64,000 bases of DNA from Quillaja saponaria (Eukaryota; Streptophyta; Magnoliopsida; Fabales; Quillajaceae): positions 4,995,001 through 5,059,000 of the forward strand of contig CM055605.1 of assembly GCA_029379385.1 (NCBI GenBank), given 5' to 3'. Positions within the stretch are counted from its first letter, which is position 1. Each line of letters starts with the position of its first letter. This document shows positions 1-11,632 of this stretch, one piece after another. Under the pieces are notes generated by a model, which worked only from the letters and a program-made list of their open reading frames with translations, had not been told where the DNA came from and ran no database searches. The translations under genes were made by a program, and so were the position numbers.

Positions 1-1014
1 ATTGTGTCTGCATCTACAAGTTGACTTGATCATAAAACTCATAAGTTTTTATGTGGATATTATTTCATGAATGCAACTCCATCCTTTTATTTATATTATC
101 TAATTTTATGAAAAAATTGGCTGCTTCTGAACCAGCCTATGTCACACCATGCACATATTATTGAGAGAGTTTAATAATAAATCTGAGACATTTTTGGTGT
201 TTGGGTCTCTAAAATTCAAGAAAGAAACTTTACCAATTGAGCTAAGCTTAATGTTATAAAACAAATAATATTTAAATATTTATATATTATTAATTCTTAT
301 ATAAATGTAAGAAAAATGTTTCCTTATTTCAAAATATATAGATCACAATTTTAAAATGTTTCCTAATTTGGAATCTCTCAATTTTATTTTATTTTGGATT
401 AATATCCGAGTCGAGTTTTAAATCCAAATAGATATTAGGAAAAGCCCATGCTGCTTTTTTGGGCTTGAAATCTCAAACGGCCCAATTAAAGCCCATAGTG
501 CTTTTTCCTTTCTTAATCAGAATTTTCAAATCCCGTGAAGAACAAAAGGGAGGAAAAGAAATGTTTGAAAATAAAACTGAATCCTTTTAGAAGTTGCCAC
601 GTCGTGGAACAGTAGGCTTCCTTTGTGGAACCCACCATTCATCCACAGAGCAAAAGTAGATTCACCATTCCAAGAATCTTTTAAATTGTTCGTCAAATGT
701 ATGACGTGGCAGAACACGGATTTAACAACGATCTCTTCCGGTCTTCCCCACCAAATTCGATCTTGGTCGTCAATAGACTGCCCGTCTTGCTGGCTGCTGT
801 TCTGGCGGCCAAAATGGGAAAAAAGTCACACTTTTCCGAAGCTTCATTGGAAGGCAAGCGCATTCTGAATTGCTATTTTTAACATTTCCCTTTCTCGTAC
901 CTTTTTTTTTTATGATTTGCAGTAGGAATTCTGGGATTGCTTGAGACCCAAATACTGTTTTCTTTATATGGGTATTTTCCATTGAATATATCTGGGACAA
1001 AGAATCTCGTTAAG
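1..1014. other. Left flank and probable DGK5 5' leader
   Basis: Bases 1-500 are AT-rich with no reading frame I can support; they could be 3' flank of a gene outside the window. From about 600 the base composition is more balanced. A good splice donor (TTAAG|GTAAAG) sits at 1014/1015, so roughly 700-1014 probably holds the promoter end and the first non-coding exon of the kinase gene that starts at 2191. The small open frames at 526-1000 show no family resemblance. Confidence 0.4.
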
Positions 1015-2177
1015 GTAAAGTATCTCTACCTATAATTCTTCTGCTTTTTCCTTCCATGCTTGCTTGTCTGAATTTGCAAGCAAGGGGCTGTTTGTTTGGT
1101 TATAAAGCTAAAGAAGATCGAATGGAAATCAAATTTTGAAACTTTTTTTATATTGTATTATTTACTTTTGTTCTGGAGTATCTAGGCTATTTTAAAAGTG
1201 ATTGGGTTTAATGGTTTCCTGAATCATAGTGATTTAATGTTTTAAGGATTTAAAGTACTGTATCAAACCCCTTGTTAGCTTTGGCTTCGTCTGCAACAAG
1301 TGAACCAAAGAAATCAGATTTGGAATTTCTGAACAAAGTTTCCTCTCGTTAAGGGAGTTGCTTGCGCGAATTGTCCATGGGTTCACAAATCGTGGCTAGG
1401 GATATCAGGGGTTCAATCCATCATTTCCTTCTTAAAAGGTGGAATTGATGGCTGATGATAAATAACAATTTTTATTAGTTTTAAGAGTTAATTATGGATT
1501 AATTTGATCACTGCGCATTAGCATATCAATTTACTTTAGAGAAGAAGTCTTCTGTTAATATTTTATTGTGGACTTCCTTGTGGAGTAAATTTTTCCCGAA
1601 GCTTGAACATGCATTTTATTTTTCACAAGATAATATTGCTACTATAGATTGAGCATTGATGGATATTGGAAAATAGATGGCTTTGAGATCCTAGTAGTGC
1701 ATTAGTTTGATATTTTTTCTGTTTACCTTGTTGGTTCATAGTTTCGCTGCTCAACCATAAAACTACTTTTTCATGAATTTCTAGTTTTCAAAAGTTTTAG
1801 CACCTGGATTTTTTGTTATTTCATAAAATTCTCTCTGTCTTACTTATTCCTATTTCCTAGTAGTTCCCTTCAATGGTTTTTAGTAAGTTTTAACTTTAAA
1901 CTACTTTGATCTGTTAATTTTTATTGGGTTTATCTGAGGATTTCTGTAAGGGAACTCACTAAAAAGCTTGAGATTCAGTGGCTGGCATTTCAAAAATTAC
2001 AAAAAAAGTGAACTCATTATTTGTTAATCACCATAGTAAAGACATTGAACATAATTCTAACAACAGCACCTTATCAAGTGGCTTCAGAGAACTCACTAGA
2101 AAGGCCCTTTGTAGTAAAATTTACTGGTCATTGTTTGACTCCCAAAGTTGATGACCTCTTCTAATAAAATCCTGCAG
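1015..2177 (+). other. Probable 5' UTR intron of the DGK5 gene
   Basis: A donor AAG|GTAAAG at 1015 and an acceptor CCTGCAG at 2177 would join an upstream leader to a short leader piece, 2178-2190, directly before the ATG at 2191. The span is T-rich and has no coding potential. The boundaries are inferred from splice consensus only and would need transcript reads to confirm. Confidence 0.4.
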
Positions 2178-2190
2178 CTGGGAAGTACTT

Positions 2191-5100
2191 ATGGGTTCTG
2201 GTAACGTCTTGGAGGACTTCTACATTCCAGATTACATACTTGTACCAGGGTCAGAGGTTGAAAAGAACACCAAAGTACCTTCTTGTCCTGTGATAGTCTT
2301 CATAAATTCCAAAAGTGGGGGTCAGCTAGGAAGGGAACTTCTAATCTCATACCGTTCTCTTCTCAACAAAAATCAGGTACACCTGCAGATTAAGTTAGCT
2401 TTGTTTAAAGTAAATAATATGAACACGGGGCACGTTATCCCAAATATGTATCCATCTTTCTTTTATTTCTTACTGAGATTGAATTTTTGGAAAATTACTC
2501 TTAGGTTTTTGATTTGGGTGAAAAGGCTCCAGATAAGGTGCTACATCAGCTTTATGTTTCTTTAGAAACACTTAAATATAAGGAAGATGTTTTGGCTGCT
2601 TCAATTCTGAAGAAGTTGAGAGCAGTGGTAAGCTATTTTCTTAGCGTACATATTGAGAATGAGATGTTTCTTTACTGGGTGAGTGCATGCTCTTCAACAA
2701 ACACTCAGAACTTAACATATTTTCAAGACCATGTGCCTTAAATGATCTTGAGATTGTTTTATATATGTTACATATCTAATTTATTCCCAGATAATTAGGT
2801 TGCAGGTGGAGATGGTACTGCCAGCTGGCTCCTTGGAGTAGTTTCTGATCTTAAACTACCTCATCCACCACCTATTGCTACAGTGCCATTGGGAACCGGA
2901 AACAATCTCCCATTTTCATTTGGCTGGGTATTTACTTTACATACTTACTCATTACCGGGAATAGTTGAGAGAAATTTTCGAAAAATATTGTGATGATAAA
3001 AAATGAGTGAAAAAACAAGACAGAAAAATTTTCGTTCTAAGTGGTCCAATTAGTTGAACAGATGGAATGCAAATATACTGTGCACTGTTGATGGTTGATT
3101 TTAAATCTCTTATTGAAATGGAACAGTTCTTTACGTACTATCATATTGTATTTGTGTCATTGCATATTGGCAATGAATGTGGAAGTTTAATGTTTATGGT
3201 TCTTAGCATAAAGCAAAAAATATACTGCTAATTTTTAGTTTCCATTTTTCAATTAGGAAAATTAGTATGACAAATAGTAATTCCTGTTTCTTGCATGTGC
3301 ACATGATATCAACAGCTTGCAGAAATAATAAGCTACTAAATATACCAACTCATTGTATCAATGATCTTCATCTTAACTTAAAATTTTGCATTTGATATCA
3401 TGGCTTATCTTAGTATTGTTCCATTGCCATGTTGGTAATGGACTATCACAAATTAATGCTTATGGTCACTACTGGGACAAAACTGTGAGTGTAACCTGAT
3501 TGATTTCTTAGGACATGTTTTGCCAAATTGCAGTTCCTGTTTCTCCATGTATACATGATATCTACAACTTGGATAAGTTATAAACTAAGCTGAACTAAAG
3601 CAGCTTATAATTTAATTATCTGCACCTTGTTATACTATCATGATTGCTTCTTGGTGAATGCTGGAAGCATTTCATAAACACAAAACCAGGACTGGATATA
3701 ATGTAGTTTTCCCATTTACAGGGAAAGAAAAATCCTGGAACTGACCTTAAATCTGTGACGTCATTCCTGTATCGAGTAAAAGCTTCCAAGGAGATGAAAA
3801 TCGATAGGTAATGGCTTCAATAAATTTGTATTTTGAAATTTAGATACAATCTCTCATTTACATGCACAAACTATAGATGATTCTTATGTCATTGCCTGTC
3901 AACTTATTGCCGCTTAGTGATGAATGTTGTTGACTTGTTTGGCAGCATGTAACACTTAGATATGACGGTTCAGAATTTAGATGTGGACCCTATCGTATGG
4001 AGCTTGTAATAAAGGAAATTCTTTTATTTGATTTTTAGACCATAAGCATTTTAATGGAGCTGCTGTAAACAAACTTTGGGTTGTGCTCTTGAATTTGGTT
4101 CTGTCCTTGCATATGCATAGGCTAATTATTTTTATTATGATCATGATGTTACACTTGGCCTTACTTCTTTTGCTTTAACAAGTCATCTTTGCAGATGTCA
4201 GTAATTCATAAGTATCTCCCAGACTTAAACCAAACATGAAGATGGAAAATCAGAAGGAATTTGTTTTAGGCAGGACCATATTAAATTTTAGGAAGTGAGG
4301 AAAGTTTTGATAATTTTTTCACATTGTAGATATATGATGCAAATAAGTTATTAATGATAGTTATTCTCACAAGATTGAAAGGCCTGCTGCCAGAACACCA
4401 CAAATTTAATAGAAGATATAGCTTGCATAAATGTAAACCGTGAACCGTCTATACTTGTATTGAAAAGCATAATTAGTTTTCTCTCGATTTTTTCTTTACA
4501 GCTGGCACATTGTAATGAGAATGAGGGCTCCAAAGGAAGGTTCGTGTGATCCCATCGCTCCTTTGGAACTACCACATTCTTTGCATGCATTTCATCGTGT
4601 TTCTCAATCGGATCAACTGAATATGGCGAGTATCATTTTTTTCCTTTTAACATGTTGACTTGCAAAAATCACCTACTGATATATTTATCAGTGCAAGTTG
4701 CGTATTGCTATTTTAACTGCTAGGCTCTGCATTCTCGGTTCTATAAGTTTTTAGTGGCATTCATTTTTCCATCAGCCAAAAAAAAAAAAAAAAAGTTTAT
4801 TGTTTTTTAATGAGAACTGTATGAAAGACCAAGACCTTCATTTTTATATTAAGTTATTTGGTTAGTAATAAATTTCTACGGAAGAAAGAAAATTGAAGGG
4901 TTAAGTAGCGGTTTTATTGAATTTCATTTACTTCTATAAAAGTGTGCTTTGACATTCCTTCTATCCTTATTAATGAATTTGTCTGTTCTCAGGAGGGCTA
5001 CCACACTTTTCGTGGGGGATTTTGGAACTATTTTAGCATTGGTAAGAAATTCTAGTATGTCTGAAGTCTAAGATTGGGTGTGGGAAGCCATTGAACAGAT

Positions 5101-8100
5101 TACACTGGAAATTATGCATAGCTTGAAATCAAATTTGGATCACATGCACTTGATAACCATTTTATTGAATCTTTGGCAGGGTATGAGATTGAAGGGACAT
5201 ACACAGACTTCTGTATTATGTGGTTGCCAAGTTCATTAAAAAAATTTACTGTTTGATGCAGGAATGGATGCTCAAGTAGCATATGCATTTCACACTGAGA
5301 GGAAGTTACATCCAGAGAAATTTAAAAACCAGTTTATTAATCAGGTATCAAGTTTATGTTCTGCACTTTTTACTGTGCATTGATATTCTTTATCTTCCTA
5401 TTTAAGTTTACTGCAAGTATAAATATAACATGGAATGTGCAAAATGGTAATAGATGATGAAACTGAAATCTTTATATATTTTTATTCAACCTGTCTATCT
5501 AAAAACTGAGTAGTGCACCTCCTATAGTGCAGCAGTAAACTTATTTTCAATTTCTGGAGTTAAAGAAATTAAATAATTAATTTTCTTTTTGCTAACAAGC
5601 TAAGATATAAGTTAATAACTAAAAGTTACTGCTGAGTAGTTCTAGACTTCCTGTCAATGTATTGACAGGGATTTATGTAAGATAAGTTACTAACAATCAA
5701 GTGTCTAGTTATTTTCACTTATTGCAATAATCAATAGGACTAAGTATTATCCATTTCATTTGTTGAGTTCTTTTAATCAATTCAATTTAATTTATTGAGA
5801 AGTTCACTTTTCGGATGCATAAACTTTTGTTTTCTAATATGACAATTCTTGTCAAAACCCAGCACTGCTCATCATCCTTTCTTTTTGTGAGTCAGGGCAT
5901 GTATCTGAAGCTTGGATGTACGCAAGGATTGTTTTGTGCTTCTCTATTACATCCTTCTTCACGGTTAGTCACCTAACGGGCACCAGGTTTTGGTTGTATT
6001 TTTCATTTTTTAGAATAACAAATATGGATGAATCACTCATAGTAAAATCATTTGTACATATTATTAGAATCAAAAGGCTTTTTCACTTTCATTAGACATA
6101 AGGGTTATTATAGAAATTACATAAATTTCCAATATCTTTCAGTAGGAAAATCCAAATTAGGAACTGCTTTTTTTTTGCTTGAAAGTGGATACTAAAGATT
6201 TCAGATGATATATCACACACCTTAAAATTCTTACTCTTGATAGAGTGACTAAAGAGGGTGAGCCTTGGCGCAACGGTAAGTTGTTTCTTTGGTGACCTGT
6301 AGGTCACGGGTTCGAGGCGTGGAAACAGCCTCTTTGCAGAAATGTAAGGGAAAAGCTGCGTACATGTGCACCCACCCTCCCCCTACCCCCGCAATAGCCG
6401 GGGAGCACTTTGTGCACTGGGTGAGCCCTTTTGATAGAATGACTAACTTAATATTGTTATAGTGAAACTATTGATGCACTACAGAAGTTTTTCGGATTTT
6501 TGATGCATAAGATATCTACTCCTTAACTAATTTGATCTGTAAAGTGATGAACTGGCAAATAAATCTATCTTTTTAGGGGGTGAGTCTGTTTTTATTTCAA
6601 GTCAGATACAGGGTTATCCAGTAGAATTGGGAGAAAAAAAGTAAAAGAGCATATTTTGTGCCCCTTCCTTTACTAGTGCTGGTTCTTTGATATTGCACTG
6701 AGACAGGAATGATTTCAAGCACAAACAGCTTGGTTGAGGTTTAATTCTATTTTTTATACTTATGCTGAATAAGTATGAAGTTCTAGAAATCCAATATTAT
6801 TTCTAACTAAAATTGAATGTTGTACTTACATTTGTGTTTGCCTCGTTTTGGCTGGGCATATTGAGACATATAGTTATAGTTGCCAGCCTTTCACTTGTCT
6901 AAGTTGGAAGGTCTTTCATTTTGATGACACAGGAACATAGCCCAGCTGACAAAAGTTAAAATCATGAAAAGACAAGGTCAGTGGGAGGATCTCCATATAT
7001 CTAGCAGGTGACAGTCTTCTGGTTTGCACCTTGTCCTTTTCTTTCTAGAAAAAAATTTATTTTGCTATTTAATTGTCTCATACTTGAACAGTTTTTAATT
7101 GGATATGTGGCTTTTACAAGCACTGATGCCTACCTTCAGTAATTTAAAGATATTTGCATGCCCTTTGGTTTTGAATGAAATAATGTTATGGTGCAATTAG
7201 GCTCTCGACATGGTTATATACTTGTATTCATGGAAAATAAAGACATTTTGACTTTTGGCTGTTAGCTTCCTTATTAGAAGCTTAGAATAAATTAGAGTAG
7301 ATACAATTTCAAAGTTTCTCCTATTTTTGGTATTTCTCAACATTATGGCTAATTCCACTTCTATGACTAATACTTCTGACCTTCATATGCAGCATAAGGT
7401 CTATAGTCTGTCTCAACTTACCCAGTTTTTCTGGTGGACTCAATCCCTGGGGAAAACCAAATACGAAGAAATTGATATATGTGAGTTCAGAAGTTTTCTC
7501 ATTTCTGTTTACAGTAGTTGATTTTTCAGCAGTTTTCTCTGCCTGGAGGTTTCCATTGATGGATTTTATATAATCTCTGATTTGCAGAGGGGCTTGACTC
7601 CTCCATTTGTGGATGATGGTTTAATTGAGATTGTTGGATTTAGAGATGCTTGGCATGGTCTTGTTTTGTTTTCTCCAAATGGACATGGGACTCGTCTGGC
7701 ACAGGTAGAAGTGTAGCACATTTCAAATACCCCATTCTTTATGTTTCTGTTTCACATTCATCAAAGAGAAATTCTTTATCAAAAGAAAAATATGAATACT
7801 TAGATACTATTTTAATTACCCCTTCCTCCCTCTACCGAAAATTTTATTTTGTATGCTATTATCTTCATATAGGCAAACAGAATCCGTTTTGAGTTTCATA
7901 AGGGTGCAGTTGAGCATACATTTATGAGGCTTGATGGAGAGCCATGGAAGCAACCTCTCCCAAATGATGATGAAACAGTTGTTATAGAAATATCTCCTCG
8001 GGGCCAAGTAAGCATGCTTGCTACCCCATTATGCAGTGCGAAAAGTATAAATGATCCCTCTTCACCTGCCAGTATCCATGATGAAGACGATGATAGTAAT

Positions 8101-8199
8101 GATGAAGAATCTCCTGAAAACTGGGAAGAGAAAAGAAAGTTTGGTGCAGCTGACACATTCAGATTGCCTGATGGGATTGATATTGCTCATTTCAGTTAG
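2191..8199 (+). CDS. DGK5: Diacylglycerol kinase, DGK5 type (plant cluster III)
   Basis: Diacylglycerol kinase phosphorylates diacylglycerol to phosphatidic acid, a lipid signal in stress and immune responses. Coding exons: 2191-2376, 2505-2627, 2799-2927, 3722-3807, 4502-4625, 4993-5041, 5262-5344, 5896-5963, 6933-7007, 7393-7480, 7588-7704, 7873-8199. They join in phase to 484 residues. The catalytic domain shows [11 protein letters not shown] near residue 35, the ATP-site GGDGT at 106-110 and PLGTGNN at 133-139. The accessory domain carries [39 protein letters not shown] and LDGEPWKQP. The C-terminal tail is acidic and ends near HFS. There is no C1 or transmembrane region, as expected for the short plant forms. 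The match to remembered Arabidopsis DGK5 is close over the full length. Intron 5 has a GC donor. The start is the first ATG after the probable 5' UTR intron and aligns with the family start. Confidence 0.95.
4626..4992 (+). other. GC-AG intron 5 of DGK5
   Basis: The exon before ends at ATG (4623-4625) and the next begins GAG GGC TAC at 4993, in phase 0. The intron opens with GCGAGT rather than GT. The nearby GT at 4630 would change phase and give a wrong frame through the conserved [12 protein letters not shown] block. The GC donor is therefore the best reading. Confidence 0.8.
6253..6430 (+). mobile_element. Au-like tRNA-derived SINE in DGK5 intron 8
   Basis: The element has an A-box-like TTGGCGCAACGGTAAG near 6272 and a B-box-like GGTCACGGGTTCGAGGC near 6301, followed by the CCTCTTTGCAGAAATGTAAG and GGGGAGCACTTTGTGCACTG blocks that I remember from the plant Au SINE family. 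It is flanked by a 16-bp target-site duplication with one mismatch: TTGATAGAGTGACTAA at 6237-6252 and TTGATAGAATGACTAA at 6431-6446. It lies in sense orientation inside an intron and is not expected to disturb splicing. Confidence 0.85.
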
Positions 8200-8783
8200 T
8201 TTACCAAGTAGTTACGCGTTGTTGCCCTTCTCTCATTTGCATGTAGTAACCCTTTCTAGCTAGTTCATTAACCTGATGGCATCTGATGATCACATAACAG
8301 CTATGGTTCATGTTCTGATTATTATTAACATGTGTAAATATGCCACAGTAAAACAGTGTAGTTTCAAAGTAAATTTCAATTCTTTGAATATAAATGCCTA
8401 AAGTATTTTGCCTTAAAGTTTATTTCTGTTTATGGCAAGATCTTCTAAGCTGAGCTGCCTAATTGATGAAAATTGATGGGGCTTAACAGGGTTCCATGGT
8501 CCAATTTACTTGAATAATGTTATATCATGCCGCAGCCTACATTTGATGCTGTATAGGTTAAGATCACAGAATGGTTTAATGGATAGTGCTTACCATGATG
8601 CCCATTGTTTTATAATCCTCAGATACGTTTTTCTGGGAGACGTGAATCTTTTTGAAATCCAACTATACTTTTTCCTAAAAAATTTGACTCACGTTAGTGA
8701 CTAATTAGTGTGATGCTTACCACTATGCCCATTGTTTCCTTTCCATTTGTCTTTCTTACACTCATTTCTTTATTTAATTACAG

Positions 8784-8816
8784 GAGGCTCCGTACAAGTT
8801 ACAACCCCAGTATTAA
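8784..8816 (+). other. Candidate alternative last exon of DGK5
   Basis: Within the last coding exon there is a strong donor, GGCCAA|GTAAGC, at 8007/8008 in phase 0. Downstream an acceptor TTTAATTACAG ends at 8783. Joining them keeps frame and gives a short new tail, EAPYKLQPQY, with a stop at 8814-8816, for an isoform of about 431 residues. Alternative C-termini, one binding calmodulin, are known for this DGK group in tomato (LeCBDGK) and Arabidopsis. That this is the same event is inference. Confidence 0.4.
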
Positions 8817-8951
8817 AATATACGTGGCTCTTTCCCAAACAATTGGTGCAACTGCCCATAGTTTTGTTTCCTTTCTATTTTTCCGGTCCACACAGCCTGT
8901 GGTTTTCTCACCCACGACGTGCAATTAATTCAGTCACCTAGGCTGCCTACA

Positions 8952-8957
8952 TATAAG
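8952..8957 (+). promoter_or_regulatory. TATA box of the wound-induced gene at 9076
   Basis: TATAAG inside CATATAAGAGCC lies 118 bases ahead of the ATG at 9076. It is followed by a CA-rich leader typical of plant 5' ends. Confidence 0.55.
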
Positions 8958-9075
8958 AGCCCCTTCAATAATTTTCCTAACAATTTACATCGCCTTCAAA
9001 ACGCAAAAACATATACAGTTCTCTCATACCTCTCCTTCTCCCATTACTACCAAAACCAAACAAACAAAAGCCAAT

Positions 9076-9348
9076 ATGAGTGCAGCATCAGCAACCAGGG
9101 CTTGGGTTGTGGCAGCCAGCATTGGAGCAGTGGAGGCCTTGAAAGATCAATTTGGGGTTTGCAGGTGGAATTATGCAATGAGGTCAATACAGCAGCATGT
9201 CAAGAATAATATCAGATCCTATTCTCAAGCCAAGAAACTATCTGCACCATCTTCTGCTGCCATGAACAAAGTGAAACGCTCCAAAGAAGAGTCTATGAGA
9301 AAAGTCATGGACTTGAGCTGCTGGGGTCCCAGTACAACTAGATTTTAA
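9076..9348 (+). CDS. Wound-induced protein, DUF3774 family
   Basis: An intronless gene of 90 residues. The N-terminal TRAWVVAASIGAVEALKDQ, the CRWNYAMRSIQQH helix with NNIRSYSQAKKLS, and the C-terminal EESMRKVMDLSCWGPS block are the signatures of the plant wound-responsive DUF3774 family. The molecular function of the family is unsettled; these small basic proteins are induced by wounding. The length is normal for the family. A TATA box sits at 8952, and the next family member lies about 2 kb downstream on the same strand. The ATG follows a long CA-rich leader and is the first in frame. Confidence 0.93.
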   Translation: MSAASATRAWVVAASIGAVEALKDQFGVCRWNYAMRSIQQHVKNNIRSYSQAKKLSAPSSAAMNKVKRSKEESMRKVMDLSCWGPSTTRF

Positions 9349-9424
9349 ACTAATTATGGAACCATTACTTCCACTGTAATCCCAGTTCGATATTTTGTTA
9401 GAATTATATACTAGTCATTCTGTA

Positions 9425-10440
9425 TGGGTCTCCATCAGTTCCATTTTCATATTTTTAAACCAAGATGATATGATCCTACAAGAAAAGTTCTGTATTTCCA
9501 GTTATAAGTAAGTGCTTATTTTATTCTCTGTATGTTATCAATAAAAACAATGACACTTTATTTTGGCCAAAACATAAACATGGCAAAAAGCAGGGCATTT
9601 TAAGCCAAGTTAATTATCTTGATACTTCTTATTTTATTTATTAAGGAAAAGTATATTATAAACCATACTTTTAAATAGAACTATAACATCACTTTCACAC
9701 GTGACCTAAGTAAGGCGCAAAGAACTATATTTTTTTTCTTTTTCATTCAAATTTGCTTGTTGCTTCTTACGAAAAAAGAGAAATGTAAAGGACATCACTT
9801 CAATTCCAATCTCACATTCAATGATCAAATTCAAAGTCACAAGTGAGCCAAGCCAAATGAAGGATTTTTCTCTCAAACTTCATTTATATCAGTAGGCCAT
9901 TTTCAAAGAATTTGCCTCCATACCACTGAGTGGCATACTCATTTCTTTCTATGAAAGCCCAATTAGTCATCTAGATCTTGTATTGGTTTCGATCAATTCC
10001 AATCTGATATTTAAAACCATTATTGATCCTACAAGAAAATTTGGGCATTTCCTGTGATAAGGGGCTAATTTTATTACCTGTTTGCTTGTTGCTTCGTATG
10101 TTATCAATAGAAACAATGAATAATTATTGCCAAAATGCAAAAAGAAAAACAGAGCAGAAAAAACAGGAAAGTTTAGGAATGGACCAAGTCCAGGAAGGCC
10201 ATTGCTGATGAGTTTGAGAAAAGTTCATTTCCATTTTTCATTCTTGGTTTTCTTGTTACTTCTTATTTTAATTTTATTTCAAAAAAGGAGAAGATAAAAT
10301 AAACCACTCTTGTAAGTAGAACTATAACATCACTTTCACAAGTGACTAAAAATAATGAGTAGAACTATAACATCACTATTTATTTTCACTCTCAATTTGC
10401 TTGTTATTTCTCATTTTATTGGGAAAAAGAAGTGAAAAGA
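9425..10440. repeat. Diverged tandem duplication of the 3' flank
   Basis: About 9425-9760 is repeated, with many changes, at about 9965-10440. Shared landmarks include GATCCTACAAGAAAA (9472 and 10025), ATGTTATCAATA followed by AAACAATGA (9532 and 10098), TTGCTTGTTGCTTC, and AGAACTATAACATCACT (9677, 10318 and again near 10362). No coding remnant of the peptide gene is visible in the second copy. Confidence 0.6.
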
Positions 10441-11327
10441 CAAGGATATTACTTTCATTCTCAAATGTTTGCATACATTTGAGGAGGTAGAAGGGGATTG
10501 ACTAATCTGTAAATTCTCTTTTCCTAAATTTATAACAATCTAGAAAGGTAGCAAGTGCTACTTCGATTTCTTTCTCCTTGATTTTTTATTTTATTTTAAA
10601 TGAGCTCATTTGGATAACTCACGAGTAATAAGTAATATTCAAACTTGAATTTCAACTTCTAAACTTTAGCAAACTTAGACTTGCTTTTAACCGAGGAGAG
10701 CAAAGCTCAAATGTACTAAAAATCTAACTAACCAAAACCTAAACTCTCCAAAACTCAACTCATTTGCACCCCCACTCATGATACAACGGCTAGGGTCTAT
10801 GAGCACCTCCTCATTTTCGTCTTAAAACTAGAATTGGGCCGAAGACCATTTCCAAAAATTCTTTAACCATGAGTATGATTAGTTTCTACCTTTAGTTATG
10901 TTCACAGCCGCTGGACTCCTTATTTGTTTGTCCCAACGGGCCCTAAAAGATTAGCCCAAAGAAAAGGAAACCTCCTCCATCCCACAGTTTTATGTAAACC
11001 CACTATACTATAAAGTGAAATTAGGGCAATAATCATGTGCTTAATGCTGACACTGAAAACCCAAAAGAAAACTACCAAAGGAAAAAGACAGAAACCGAAG
11101 CTAGCAACTGTGGGCATTACAAAACCAGACCACAAAATCTGGGTACTGGGAGCTTGGATTTACCAATACATGCCCCTGTTTTCCAACCTTTCCCAAAATT
11201 CAAGAACTTGTCTATTTTTTGGTACTATTAATATTAATGCAAATTTTCGTTCCATATAATAAAGTTATAGACCAAACTTACAGAGCATTTCTCAGTTATA
11301 AACCAACCAAAACCACCCTCTGGTATG

Positions 11328-11335
11328 TATATAAG
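11328..11335 (+). promoter_or_regulatory. TATA box of the gene at 11411
   Basis: TATATAAG lies 83 bases before the ATG at 11411, a normal plant spacing for a short leader. Confidence 0.55.
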
Positions 11336-11410
11336 TGATCAATCTTGAAAAGCCACCTCTTGAATTGATTTCTCTGTCTTTCTCCTTTATAATTATCATT
11401 CAAGTGGAAG

Positions 11411-11632
11411 ATGAATGGTAATAGTGGAGTATACAAGTCTGAAAGAGCATTCAATACCATACAGCAGCAAAGAAATTCTTCAGCAGCAGAGTCAGCTGCT
11501 AGCAATAAGGGCAACCACATATGGCATATTGCTGGTACTGCAGCTCAATCAAAAAATGAGGCGTTGGATGAGAGCAGAAGGAGGGAGAAGGTTGAAAATT
11601 TGATGCACTTGATTCTTTGGGGACCCAATTAA
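11411..11632 (+). CDS. Divergent wound-induced-like peptide (DUF3774-like)
   Basis: An intronless frame of 73 residues ending in a DESRRREK helix and LMHLILWGPN. This resembles the SLRTVMYLSCWGPN end of the DUF3774 family. The N-terminal AWIVAASIGAVEALKDQ block of typical members is missing, and a Ser/Ala/Asn-rich segment takes its place. It therefore belongs to a divergent, shortened branch or is a decaying copy. It has a TATA box 83 bases upstream, lies on the same strand as the clear family member at 9076, and probably arose by tandem duplication. The function is unknown. Confidence 0.65.
   Translation: MNGNSGVYKSERAFNTIQQQRNSSAAESAASNKGNHIWHIAGTAAQSKNEALDESRRREKVENLMHLILWGPN

Larger units (their letters stand above)
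8200..9075 (+). other. DGK5 3' region and promoter of the wound-induced gene
   Basis: The first half is the 3' untranslated region and flank of the kinase gene, with the candidate alternative exon near 8784. The second half, from about 8850, is the upstream region of the peptide gene at 9076. It has a TATA motif at 8952-8957 and a C/A-rich leader. Confidence 0.5.
9349..11410. other. Intergenic region between the two wound-induced genes
   Basis: No further gene is supported. The stretch holds a diverged duplication of the 3' flank of the first gene, described separately, then AT-rich DNA and the promoter of the gene at 11411. Open frames on both strands at 10920-11259 look random. Confidence 0.5.

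Noticed and set aside
6260..6330. tRNA gene suggested by TGGCGCAACGG and GGGTTCGAGGC
   Set aside because: The promoter boxes are part of a SINE with target-site duplication. No cloverleaf with an acceptor stem forms.
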